A stretch of 64,000 nt of DNA from Lasiosphaeria ovina (taxonomy: Eukaryota; Ascomycota; Sordariomycetes; Sordariales; Lasiosphaeriaceae), in contig JAULSN010000011.1 in assembly GCA_033439765.1 (NCBI GenBank), positions 558,001 through 622,000 of the forward strand. Reading direction: 5' to 3'. Below are positions 1-10,777 of the stretch, one piece after another. The position numbers and the translations under genes are program-made. Below the pieces are notes generated by a model. The model saw nothing but the letters and a program-made list of their open reading frames with translations, was not told the origin of the DNA and did not search any database. Each line of letters opens with the position of its first letter. Position 1 is the first letter of the stretch.

Positions 1-361
1 CTATTCTACGCCTGAAAAAAAGGTCTGAGCCTGCTGAGATAAGTTTGTCCTAGGTAAGTAGATAGTCTCTTTTGACTTTTAGTCCGAACCTTCGACCGTG
101 TTGAGTAAGGTACGAACAAGCAAACGCACTGGTTATTTGCCACCACCACCTGATGGCGTCCCAAGGGGTGCGGGGGTGGTTGCAAAGTAAAATGACGTCT
201 CCTCCCCCGATCTGTTCCTGACCAACTACCACGCGCTCCAAAGCTCACCCGCTCGGCGAAATCTCCTTCTTCTTCGTCAAGACACCACCCCTCCGCCAGA
301 CATCCTCTTGCTACCAAAGTTATCCCGCCATAGCAAGCCCGAAGGCAAGAAGGTTTTGAGG
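1..361. other. 5' flank of first gene
   Basis: No gene is supported here. The sequence is pyrimidine-rich just before the ATG at 362 and probably holds the promoter and 5' UTR of the downstream protease-like gene. The frame stays open upstream of that ATG back to 308, but with no earlier ATG. Confidence 0.4.
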
Positions 362-1945
362 ATGTCGTCCCCCATCGGCCTCGCTGTCACTCCCTTCAGA
401 TCGGGCAGCCTCGCCAACTCCACGCCGGAAAGCAAGCGCAAGATCTCGCCGGCAGCCGAGACGTCCTCGTCAAAACGCGTCTTAGTCTTGACTACCCCGA
501 GCACGCAGCCATCCAACGTCTCTCCGGGTGCAACATTCTCCACCAAACCCCTCTTTGCCCCCAAGCAGCTCTTTCCAGGTGGAGAGGCAAAGATAGCCCA
601 GCAATACACTCATTCTCATCCGCCACCGGTACCATGGAGGCAAGATAAAGACAAGGATGCCATTTGGCACAACAAGCATGTCTTGCTCCCATATAACTTG
701 CGGGACCCCAAAGTCAATATCCATTCAAAAGAAATGCAGACACTACTTTGCGGCATCTTCCCCGGGACTTTCAACGTCGCACAAGGCCGGTTCCATCTCA
801 TCTTTCAAGTCAATACGCTGCCCAGCCCCCCCTGGCCGCTCACAGTTGGTGGCATGCCCTTCACACTTGTGGCTGAGAACGGCCCATCTGGCCGCGCCCT
901 CATATTTCCGAGGCTAATGTATGGGAACCGCGCCATCTCAATCTGCTCCGAGGACCATTACACCAACGCCGTCGTGTTCTCCGACGCCCTTCTCCGCCGG
1001 CTGGCGGCCGATGTAAACGCCTACTTCCTTAAGGACGCACCTCCAGGTGTCCGCCTATTGGAATTGATGTACACATGCGAGTGCACTTTCTATATCGTCC
1101 TGGACGATCATGTGGACATCCCAGCCACGCGGGTTAAATTGCCGGGCAGGATTGCCAACTGGGTTGTCGGGTACATCCACAACCACGATCTCGGCCGGCC
1201 GTCCTGGGCTGATATACCAGCCAAGCGTGAAGTTCAGCCGCTGCCCTTGGCAGGCGTTATTGATAATACGGCATACGATATCCTGAGGCCCGGTGTCTTG
1301 ATCCGGAGCAAAATGCTTCGGGACCATGCGCATCCGGGTGTCTTCTCCACCACCTCTGGCGTGCTGGTGCAGAACGCTAAAGGCGATAGGTTTATGACAG
1401 CCGCTTCGCACGGTATCGGAGAGGGCGAGACAGTCTGGCAGGCCGACCGCCCTGACCGCGCAATTGGCGAGGCTGTGGTTGAGATCTCCTTCACTGACGT
1501 TAGCCTACTCAAGCTCAAGGATGACGTTGAATTTGTCAATGAGACCTTTGAGACGGACGCTGGCGTGGTGCCCGAGTTTGTTCGCCTAAAGACGTCAACC
1601 GAGCAGCTTCCCTTGATTTCCGATTACTACCTCAATAGCCCATATACCGGTAACTTGTACGCAACCCTTGTGGCACGGTCAGCACGGCTTTTCGAGACCT
1701 CCCCATATCTCACCGAGAGACAGTTAGAATACATTGTCTACGATTGGTGTTATTCGGGCCAGGAAGAGGGCAACGAAGGCAAGTTTCAACCACCAGACGG
1801 CACGTGCGGCTCGGTTATTTGGAATGATGAGGGCGTCATCACCGGCTTCTATCACTATTGTATCCAGGATGGGGCCTGGGCTGGGTTTTCGGCCTCCGTG
1901 AGCGCTAGTGCTGTCGTAGATGCGGGATACAGTCTGGCCAAGTGA
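362..1945 (+). CDS. PA-clan (trypsin-like fold) serine protease-like protein
   Basis: An intronless gene for about 527 residues, read from the first ATG of a frame that is open from 308. The first 80 residues are Ser/Pro/Lys-rich and look disordered. The last 200 residues look like a chymotrypsin-fold domain: TAASHG supplies a candidate catalytic His, FTDVSLLKL a candidate Asp, and GTCGSVIW a candidate Ser in a GxCGS rather than GDSGG setting, followed by a VITGF strand. There is no signal peptide, so a cytosolic or nuclear location is likely. The middle part (about 80-320) is not recognised. The gene converges on the DUF1996 gene, with about 265 bp between stop codons. The protease-like assignment rests on motif order and spacing only; it could be an inactive relative. 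Confidence 0.72.
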   Translation: MSSPIGLAVTPFRSGSLANSTPESKRKISPAAETSSSKRVLVLTTPSTQPSNVSPGATFSTKPLFAPKQLFPGGEAKIAQQYTHSHPPPVPWRQDKDKDAIWHNKHVLLPYNLRDPKVNIHSKEMQTLLCGIFPGTFNVAQGRFHLIFQVNTLPSPPWPLTVGGMPFTLVAENGPSGRALIFPRLMYGNRAISICSEDHYTNAVVFSDALLRRLAADVNAYFLKDAPPGVRLLELMYTCECTFYIVLDDHVDIPATRVKLPGRIANWVVGYIHNHDLGRPSWADIPAKREVQPLPLAGVIDNTAYDILRPGVLIRSKMLRDHAHPGVFSTTSGVLVQNAKGDRFMTAASHGIGEGETVWQADRPDRAIGEAVVEISFTDVSLLKLKDDVEFVNETFETDAGVVPEFVRLKTSTEQLPLISDYYLNSPYTGNLYATLVARSARLFETSPYLTERQLEYIVYDWCYSGQEEGNEGKFQPPDGTCGSVIWNDEGVITGFYHYCIQDGAWAGFSASVSASAVVDAGYSLAK

Positions 1946-2209
1946 TGACAACTCGGGATCTCACTGTCCCCCTGAACCCCTTGAGCTCCAGCGTTTTGGT
2001 GTCTGTCGATGGGGCGCATTTTTGCTGCTTGGTGCCGCCAAAATTAGGTACTTGAATTATATTACGGATATTCGCAACATTTATTCTACCATCTCTTGCA
2101 AGATGTGTACTAATTGGTGATAATTATTTTTGTTAATTGGTCATCAATGTGTCCCTCTATCCTCAGCCCCCTCTAATCCCACACAGTTCAAAGGCCGTTA
2201 TACCCCTGC

Positions 2210-3585
2210 CTACTCGTAAGTGACGGGCATGCCGCCGGGGAGCGAGTCGAGCCCTGCACATATCTCTGTCAGCACATGCTTCTGCTAACCAGAGAATAAG
2301 AAAGGCTTTTTGATACTTACATCCTTCCGTCTGCTCGATCACAGTCTGGCGCTTGCTGCAGGCCACGGCCTGCTCGGGGGTCTGCGTCTTGAGCGCCGAG
2401 CAGCGGTCGCCCGTGCACCGGGCGTCGAGCGCCTTTTGCAGCGCGTCGCCCTTCCACCCGAACACGTAGTCGCCGTGCTGGCCAAAGCCGGTGCTGGAAT
2501 CGACCACGGTCAGTAAAGTGTTGTGATTTTCCAGGTTGAACTCGAGACTGAAACTCACCCGTCGCCCATCGAGTAGACCAGCGGCTGGCCTTTGTCGGGC
2601 CACATAGACTTGTCGTTGAACTCGCGCGTGTCCCATATGACCTCGTACATGAGCTGCGGGACGCGGACGGGGTGCGTCGACGGGCAGGGCCCTGTCGACT
2701 CGAAGCTGCCGCTGCTGGGGTATGCGACGTGGCTCTTGTGGTCTGGGCTGTCGAGGTTCTTGCCGTCCCAGCATCTTTTACTCTTGTCAGCTAGAAAGCA
2801 CAAAGAAACATACCTAGCCACACAGAGACTCACGTCGGGAAGGTGACGGTGGTGCGGATGCCGCCGTCGCACGGCTTGCTGGGGAACGCGGCCGTGTCGT
2901 CGCCCGTGCACGGCGCGCCGCCGAACGGGGTCTGCGCGACGTTGTGCTCGCAGCGGTGGCAGATCTGCTTCTGCATGCCCCGCTGCTTGCGGAGGTTGGG
3001 GTCGCCGGCCAGCATGCGGAAACCCTAGTGCGCGTCTCGTCAGCAACTGACCACCATTGCCAACGACCCTTCCTAGACATGATAACCTACCGGCTTGAAG
3101 GCGGTGACCTTGCTCTTGCCGTCGTACGGCGGGATGTAATACACGGTGACGCCGCCCTCGCCCTGCAGACCGAGGTTGACCATCTGCGGCACGCGCTTGA
3201 AGCTGCCGTTCTTGGCCTTGAAGTAGATGTTGGCGGTCCAGTAGTTTGAGAAGTCCTCGGTGAACGTGCACGTGGTGCACGACGACTTGGCCGACGGGTC
3301 GTAGTCGACGGGCGTCATGGTCGCGTTGAACGAGTTGCCGCCGACGATCTGGTGCAGATGGCCCGACTGGAGGAGGCCCGGGTTGACCAGACTGGAGACA
3401 GGGGCGCGTGTTAGAGGATAATACTGGCTATGACTGGGGGATCTGCTTTGCTGGGAGGCTTACGGATCCATACGCTCAATCACGAGCTGGGAACATTGAA
3501 ATCTCATCATCGCCGCTGTCGCGAACTGTGCGGCGGCTTCCCGCGCATACAGCGCGGCCGCCACGGCCACGACTGAGGCCTTCAT
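2210..3585 (-). CDS. DUF1996 secreted protein, six exons
   Basis: Exons read as 3585-3464, 3391-3091, 3024-2834, 2774-2559, 2493-2321 and 2253-2210; all junctions are GT-AG and in phase, giving about 348 residues. The N terminus has a secretion signal ([20 protein letters not shown]). DUF1996 hallmarks follow: [16 protein letters not shown] near the start, [43 protein letters not shown] and [14 protein letters not shown], ending in GWLDSLPGG. The domain occurs in secreted or cell-wall fungal proteins of unknown biochemical role. It is a paralogue of the gene at 40403-41483, which has only one intron; the first intron sits at the same codon and phase in both. Function is unknown beyond the family. 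Confidence 0.9.
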
Positions 3586-6500
3586 CGTCGGTGCTGCACT
3601 GGACTTCGAGATGCAGAGAGGGCGAGAAGAAGCGACAGCTGGAGCCTTGGGACCAAAGGCTAAGCACTGTGGGATAGGACGGAGAAGTTAGGATGGCGTG
3701 GAAGTAAAAAGGAGAAGGACACACGGTGCCAGGTGTGTTATTGGCCCCCCTCTCCTTATAGCATCCAGACAGCCCCTCGTGCTTCGACGGCTGGCTCGTT
3801 GAGTAGAGGGCGGCTCTGAGTCCAGCTGGACTTCATCAACCGCCCGGGTTAGCGGACTCCGCCATTGTCGAGAGGCCCGCCGAGATTGAGATCCGTGAAG
3901 GGATCGAGCCGCTGCAGAGGTGAACTGCCGCATATTGGACTACTAGGTGGTTAAATCTGGGGTAAAAGGCCGCCGTTTCTATTGGCCCGCACCGCACGAC
4001 CGTCGACGTCTGTCTTCCAGAAGTCAATCTAAATCTAAAGGGTAATTCATTCCCAAACCCCACCCTTGGACTTGTTCCTTGTGTTTCCATTCGCACTCCG
4101 CTGCGCGGCTGCTCAATTACCAGGCGCTTCCCCACGCTTGCACGAAGCCATCGACGGCAGGGAACAGGGCACCCTCGCCACATGCTGCCGTTCAGGTCCC
4201 GGCCGTGATAGTCACAGGACCTGGTTTGTGCTTCGTGGATGCACGCCGGGCGTTACGCTTGCTGTGGTTATAATATGCAGTGGTCCTCAAGGGTTGACGC
4301 AGCGGCAGAAATAGTCAACAATGGGTGTCTGTGCCATTTGACTCCCCTGTCTCCCTTTTTTACACATCTATCTCTGGGTGCAGAGGGTGGTGGTCTCTTC
4401 ATGCAGAGACAGATGGATGGATGCCGAGAGAGACCCGTGAACCTATTCACTCTAATGAAGAGATTCACAACCGGGGAGTTTGGCGTCGTCCTAAGTTAGC
4501 TAATTAATTACATCACTCTCCACAGACACAGGCCCGTCGCCGTACTCTCTGAATTTCTCTAGCCGTTTGAGTGGCAATATCGAACAACCATTGCACTTGT
4601 TTCAAGCAATCTTTGTTGATTTGGCGATCGTTCATCAGATGTCATCCCGACTCTCCCTTGGTGTTTAATCACTGCCAACACCAGTGGCAAAAAACATACA
4701 GGTGCCTGAGTAGTATGAGAAAGAATGGACGGGCTAACCAGAAAAGAGGTTGGCAACTTGGCTGGTGAATGAGAAAGACACAAAATGCGGACATGACATC
4801 AAAGAGCTGAGTCGACAACGAACACGATCGAACGAAAGCCCTCTCTAAACCGTATCAGAAATACCCACCGCAGAGACTACAGTCTCCCACGATATCACGA
4901 CACTGGGAAGCACGGCCGCACCAACTCGCTCACCCAAGACGACGGATCGGCTTGGCGTCTCGAAATCCAGCCAGCCAAGAAGGCCACCATGTCACGCGAG
5001 GGGATAGATGGAAGGGGGCTCAGACAATTCGGCCCCAACCGGCAATTTTGCGCCTTGGAAGCGCAGTTTGCCGGGCGAGTAGCCAAGCAGGGCGCGGGTC
5101 TGGGATGACAGGAATCGCGGCGATAGATTAAAAACAGTCGATATTAATTATAGAACAGTTCCAGAAAGAACACCGCCACCATCGGGTTGAATTGATCCTG
5201 GAGGCAGCAACACAGACTTGGGCCTTGGACTAGACCTAGATAATTAGCCGGAATGTTTTCCAGCCGGCGTCCCGTCTATTATTCTAGAAGACGTCTTCTC
5301 CAACCCTTCCCCTCCCCCCTTCATTTCCTTCCTCTCTTGGCTCGGCTCAGCCTTCTTCGGGTCTGTCTGTGGTTCGGGTTCGGGTTCGGAAAACATTACC
5401 CTCGCCAAGCGGCGGGTGCCCTTGTCCCGGGTCCAGTCGTGCGGTTGCGCATTCCACGCACGCACAGCTGAGAAGCTGAGAGTGCATACGACATAGTTAC
5501 CAAGTGAGCAGAGCCTCGTTCAGGTGAGAAACATGGACTCGGCGGGCGAGGTGGGCTGAGACTATGGCCCGAACCGGACTCGGGGAGAAATAAAACAATA
5601 TGCATCGGAGACTCGCCGTCATCGCCGACCGCCGACGTGGACGTATGTGTGTAATTGACGGGTTTGAGACGACGATCTCTGCCGTCTTGGATCCGAGACG
5701 ATAATTAACTACGTATCAGCAGCAAATAGGTCCCGGAGTCGGGAAACCTGATTTTCGAGACGAAAATAAATGCAACCATTTCCCCATCATTCGGATCGCC
5801 GAGCGAGGGACAAGGTCCGACCGATCAGGCGACTCTCCCAATCTCACTACATCAGCAGCAGCAGAAGCTAGCTCATCAATGCCCGATGCGTGCGCGTTCG
5901 TCGGCGGCCGGAAATAATGAATATTAGAAGAAAAATTCTCGCACAGTCCGACACGCGTTCCGAGTAGTCTCGGATCATAGTTGCCGTGCCAGGCCGGCGC
6001 GAGTGTTCGCGCTTTATGACCGAATTGGCAGCGCAGCGAGATGAGCTGCATTTGGAGTACACGTACGCGTTCGAGCTGAAAAAGGAATCCTCAAAAAAAA
6101 AAACTAAGTACATCCCTCCTAGTCTCAGCAATTAATTACCCCGGGCCCGAAACGGAAGAGATGAAAGGGGGGCCCACCTTATTAGGTAGGATGTTTCGGG
6201 GATCCAAACAGGCAGGCAGGCATCGGGGATTTCAGCTTTGCTGTGCTGCGCTTGCCTGCCTGCTTCACTAGACCGAGCAACAAAGCGTTAAAAAACCGAC
6301 AGATCAGATCAGACCAGACCGCAGACCGACCGACAGGACAGGGCCAAATACGTGTCAATTATGCGTTTTGCTGCTATAATATTGTCTGCATGCTCTGCTC
6401 TGCTCTGCATCTTAGCGCAAGCGGGCGTGAAAAAAATGCCCATATGTCGGTTGGTCTATGGGAAGTGCGACGTGTACACATCGGACATATCCTGCATATG

Positions 6501-9238
6501 ACGTGGGAGTCAGCAGGCGGGCGTGGGCCTGTCATCTTTACATGTGGAAGCACAGTTCGAGACCCGGGTCCAATTCCCGGTGGGACACAGAGATCGAGCA
6601 TGCCTGCCTATCCTTCCTCAAAAAGCCAGACGCGCGGGTGCGCGGTTGCACGAGCATGGTGCTAATTTGGTAGTTGGGAATTGGGATTTGGTTTGGGGGC
6701 CTTATCCTAGCGTTCCGCAAACTTTTTTTTTTTGCTTCTGCTTTGACCAGCTTTCGCTTTTTAAATTCATCTCTTTTTTGTGTGCCCGGGCGGCGGTGGT
6801 GTGATGCATGGGAATGTGCAATTTTCCCGCCAAGTGGCTTTGCGGCCCAAAAACCGATAAAAATCATAATCAATAGATAAGCAGGGGTGTGGGGGGTTGT
6901 GGTTGGATGGTAGTGGGCAGATCCTTTCCTACCACGGGAGAAAGCACCGTGTTTGTTTTTTTGGGTTGGCGTGCTTTCGGCACTGGGCGCGCTAGTGATC
7001 GGCGCAAGGAAGCAAGGGCCAGCGAAAATCTCCAAAGGGAGATCTCCAAGTTTGATCTGCCCACCAATCTCAGGGACCGTCACAGCCAAACTATCGGACC
7101 TGGGCATGCACCTTGGCACAAAAACCAGCACATTCAGCTCCCCTTGGCGACACGGTCAGAACTTTGACCTGGATCTGGGGTTGCCACTCCGACAGTGGCG
7201 GCGGCGCGGGCTTCGACTCCGCGTTGTGCCGTTGATCGGAATCTCCCCATTGACCTGCAAATGCAATCTGCATCGCGATCGCTGCAGACTGCAGACTGCA
7301 GAGCGCCAGACAAGAAAAGAAAATTGGAAAAAGAAATTGTGCTCCCGGCGGATCCGAGAATCTTGGTCAGCGACAAGCAGACGTGATACTTCAGTAAAGG
7401 GCCCCAATGGAACAGAACGAAGCACGGCACTCGGCAGCACGGGGACAGCACGGTCGTGTTCGTGCGCAGGAAGATGGAAGAACTGCGGAAGCGCTCTGTT
7501 GCATGGGTCCAATAAGTTGGGCAGTTAAGGTCCTTAAGGTATGTAAGCAGCGACAATCAACAGCGTGTCCACGGGGTGGTGCACAACAGCATCAGCCGCA
7601 GCCAACAGATGCGACCATGACACTTGGCCAAGAGGCGAGCCGTTCCTTTTGCGGCGCTGGAATTGGGGCACGGATGGGACACGGATGGAGGGAGAGGATG
7701 CTGAAACTCGGAACAAGGGATTTTCCTCTCTGACTGTGGATTTTGGCGGTAATTTTCGGTGGATGAACGATGAAGAGCATCGCCGAGACGCTTGCGGCTC
7801 GCGGGCGACCTAGCGGCTTTAGTACGGATCCGTAATTGCTTGGGATCTGACGGCGGAGTCCCAAAAAACTCGTAATTCCCCTGACGGGTGGGGTTGCCGC
7901 CCCGAGGCTCGACAAATCACCGCGTCGCTTTATCAGCAAGTTCGGGCTAACCAGGATGAGCACAAATGACGTGATAAGGAAGCCCAGGGACGAGCAAGCG
8001 GGAACAACACAATCCGCAGCACAAACAGCGGCCAGCCAACACGAGATCGCCCAGGCCCCGAGGGTCGAGACCGGGCCTGGGCAGGTCCGGGCAGGTCCTA
8101 GATGGTAGGCAGAGCCTGGTCGCAAACAAAAAAAGTTTGGCGCACAGTCACACAAGCTGCACAGGGTGGAACATGTGGACGGACCCCGCAGCAAGCACTG
8201 ATAAGCATCCGTTCCCTCCTTGACCGCATTTCTGCTGCTGCAAATTGGACAGTCACCTCAGGGTCGGGGCTGAGAAGAGGGGACGGAAGGGGCACGAACT
8301 GTTGGGCCCAGACACGTCGAAAACGCCTTGGGGAATGGGGATCGCGGCTGGCGACAGTCCGATAAGGGACTGTGCACCGGACGCTGCGCACCGACGCCAC
8401 TGGGAGATGGATGAATCGGTCAAGCTGTGCGGAAGCTGTGCGGTCGCTGCAGTGCCATCTGGGTGCTTCTGTCTTGGGTTTGGGGAAAAGAGGGGGCAGA
8501 GCCGCAGCGCCCCAGATGAGGCTTGATGGGTTGCGTGATGGCTTGCTCTAGGCCATAGAGATTACCCTCTTTGGGCCTCGACGACGTCGCCACCGCCCAA
8601 ACAGAGCCCTGTAAAATTGTGCAAATATTTGCTTGGCTTGCCGCAGGCGTGCCACGATAACGCAGTGCCATTCTGGCCCATTGGGCAGTGAAACCGAACA
8701 TGGTGCAATTGTACAGCGCGCCGCGTTTCCGGCATGTTGGTTCCAAAGCAGCCATGTGTCGCTTTGGCTTTGGGCTCGCAGCGCTTGCCACATTCGGGCC
8801 GTTGACTCTTCTCGCTCTCCCTGGAGCCCAGGGCAGGCTAGGACCATTGGGGGCCTCAGGGCGTTAATAGCGTATAGGGCTGACCGCCCGATATTAATCG
8901 ACGTGGGACGACGTGGAGTCCCTCGGTAACCCGGCGAATCGCTAATAAATGCTGGCTCCTTGCAGAGTTCCACAGTGTGTGGCTCATACGAGCCCCTTAT
9001 CGATGGATGCACCGTGTATGCAGTATTAGCGTCATCGCCGACACGAGCAGCTCCTCGGACATCGGACGCACACGACACTCATCTCACCCCAGGCTGCAGC
9101 TCGCTCAAGCAAGTGGGAAAAAAAAGTAGAGCCCGATTTTTTCTCCTCTTGTAAACCCAAACAAAAAGAGACGCGCCCCTCTTTTCTGAATCCCGATCCC
9201 AGGCTGTTGGCACTTGCATCTAAAAGGCGCCACAAGAT
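3586..9238. other. long stretch without recognisable gene
   Basis: Over 5.6 kb without a supported gene. It contains several unsupported open frames of up to 200 codons in both directions, none with recognisable domains or convincing exon structure. It also contains CT-rich tracts (for example 5280-5345), a short GGTTCG-type micro-repeat near 5370, and a tRNA-like T-arm at 6564-6580. It may hold the promoter and long leader of the ankyrin gene, or noncoding transcripts. Confidence 0.5.
6550..6590 (+). other. tRNA-like 3' segment (relic or chance)
   Basis: Positions 6564-6568 (CCGGG) and 6576-6580 (CCCGG) form a perfect 5-bp stem closing a 7-nt loop TCCAATT, as in a tRNA T-arm, followed by TGGGACA like an acceptor 3' strand. 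No matching 5' acceptor strand (TGTCCCA) or D-arm is found in the preceding 90 bases. It could be a tRNA-derived relic or a SINE piece; it is not called as a tRNA gene. Confidence 0.25.
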
Positions 9239-10777
9239 ATGACAGAAAAGACAGAAACATCGTCAGCAAAACTGCTCGATGTCAAGAGGCAAACATGGGG
9301 ACCGTGGGACGCCCCTCCCCCCACGGTGATGACGAGGTCGGCGAGCGAGGAAGCTCTCGCGAGAATGGGATGGAAACCTCTGGCCGGCCAGAGCAAGCCC
9401 AAGCAGAGCGACTGCCGTGAGGTGCTCAAGGCCAATCGCTCCCTCCCACGACCGACGCCCTCGATCCGAGTCCACAGCAGCAATTGCAGGTGCAACGAGC
9501 TGGAGGAAGAGCAGCGAGTAGCCGACGAGTTGCTGGCGAAGAAAATCCGAGCTGCATCCGAGGTCCGTCGTAGCAGGAGGAAGACGACCATTTCCATTTT
9601 ACTACCAGGCCAGAAACTGGAGCGGCGCCAGACGCAGAGGCAGTCAACAATAACGCTGTCCATGCAGAAACGAATGTCTCGCATATTCGCCTCGATACCG
9701 ACCCCGAGCGTCACCGCCGTCGCCGACCTCTGCGCGGCGTGTTCCGAGCTCGACATCACCAGGATCTTGCGGTACCTGTCCGAGGAGGAGATCCCAGTCA
9801 ACATCCACAACTCTGTGGGCACGACACCACTAATGGCCGCCGTGCGCGCGGCAGATCCTCACCTCCGACCGACGGCACACCTCGCCCTGATCACGCTGCT
9901 CCTCGACCTCGGGGCGAACCCGAACGCCACAACCGGTGAGCACACCCCCTCGGGCTCGACCCCGACGAGCGTCCTCACGGCCGCCTCGGCGTTGGACCTG
10001 CCAGAGGTCGTCAAGCTCCTCCTCGACCGGGGAGCCGCCGTCGACGCCCCGCTGCCCGCCGTGCTCCGCTCGCGGCTCGGTAGCCGCGGATTGCGCGCTC
10101 TGCACGTCGCCACGCTCGCCGACAAGCCCGAGAGCGTCGAGATCCTGCTCAGCTACGGCGACGCCAACGTCGGCAGCACCGTCGACGCGCGGCGGTCCGT
10201 CCACCGCGGCCCAGACACGTCGTCGCACGACACATTATCCCGCAAGCAACCCCACCGCCGGCGGCGCGACCCCAGCGACGACGGCGACCACTGGACGACG
10301 GGCATCACGGCGCTGCACCTGGCGCACGACAGCGCGGCGTGCACGGCGACGCTGCTGCGGCACGGCGCGAACCCGCTGGCGCGCGACGGCTACGGTCGCA
10401 CGCCGCTGCACTGGGCCGTCGAGGCCGGCAACGCCGACGTGGTCGAGCTGCTGCTCGACGCGGGCACGAGCGCCGACGCGCGCGACGAGGCTAGCGCTAC
10501 CCCGCTGGCCATGCTCGTGGCGCGGCTCGAGGGCGGCAACGGCGCCGCCGCTGTCTTCGCGACAAGCAACAACACCTCGCCGACCTCGTCGCCCCGCCGC
10601 CGCGACGCGGAGATCGCCCGCTCGCTGCTCGCCAGCGGCGCCGACCCCGACCTCAAGCACCCGGCCACGCGCCGCTCCACCCTCAGGGACAGGGTGCTCC
10701 GCCTCGAGAAGAAGTCGCGCCGCGTGTACGAGCCCATCTTCGAGGAATACGAGACAGAGCTGAAGGTCCTCTATTGA
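9239..10777 (+). CDS. ankyrin-repeat protein
   Basis: A single-exon gene for 512 residues starting at ATG 9239. Residues 1-140 are basic, with a stretch rich in Glu, Arg and Lys near 80-120, and contain no known domain. From about 160 there are ankyrin repeats with their usual signatures: GTTPLMAAVRA, ALITLLLDLGANPNA, VVKLLLDRGAAVDA, GLRALHVATLADKPESVEILL, GITALHLAHDSAACTATLLRHGANPLA, GRTPLHWAVEAGNADVVELLLDAG and a last one near 430-450. A Arg/His/Asp-rich insert (about 320-350) separates the repeats into two blocks. Ankyrin repeats mediate protein-protein binding; in fungi such proteins often belong to self/non-self or signalling systems, but nothing here names a partner. No signal peptide or membrane segment. 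No introns are needed. Confidence 0.85.
   Translation: MTEKTETSSAKLLDVKRQTWGPWDAPPPTVMTRSASEEALARMGWKPLAGQSKPKQSDCREVLKANRSLPRPTPSIRVHSSNCRCNELEEEQRVADELLAKKIRAASEVRRSRRKTTISILLPGQKLERRQTQRQSTITLSMQKRMSRIFASIPTPSVTAVADLCAACSELDITRILRYLSEEEIPVNIHNSVGTTPLMAAVRAADPHLRPTAHLALITLLLDLGANPNATTGEHTPSGSTPTSVLTAASALDLPEVVKLLLDRGAAVDAPLPAVLRSRLGSRGLRALHVATLADKPESVEILLSYGDANVGSTVDARRSVHRGPDTSSHDTLSRKQPHRRRRDPSDDGDHWTTGITALHLAHDSAACTATLLRHGANPLARDGYGRTPLHWAVEAGNADVVELLLDAGTSADARDEASATPLAMLVARLEGGNGAAAVFATSNNTSPTSSPRRRDAEIARSLLASGADPDLKHPATRRSTLRDRVLRLEKKSRRVYEPIFEEYETELKVLY

Noticed and set aside
6538..7131. 197-codon open frame on the minus strand
   Set aside because: Low-complexity Lys/Arg runs come from poly-A/T tracts; no conserved motif is seen.
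7592..8194. 200-codon open frame on the minus strand
   Set aside because: No start context, no recognisable domain, biased composition, and overlapped by other long frames on both strands; likely chance in GC-rich spacer.
8548..9078. 176-codon open frame on the minus strand
   Set aside because: No domain, no splice support and no coding-like pattern; it overlaps the probable upstream region of the ankyrin gene.
9936..10763. 275-codon frame inside the ankyrin gene
   Set aside because: An Arg/Ser/Ala-rich out-of-frame shadow of the GC-rich ankyrin exons.
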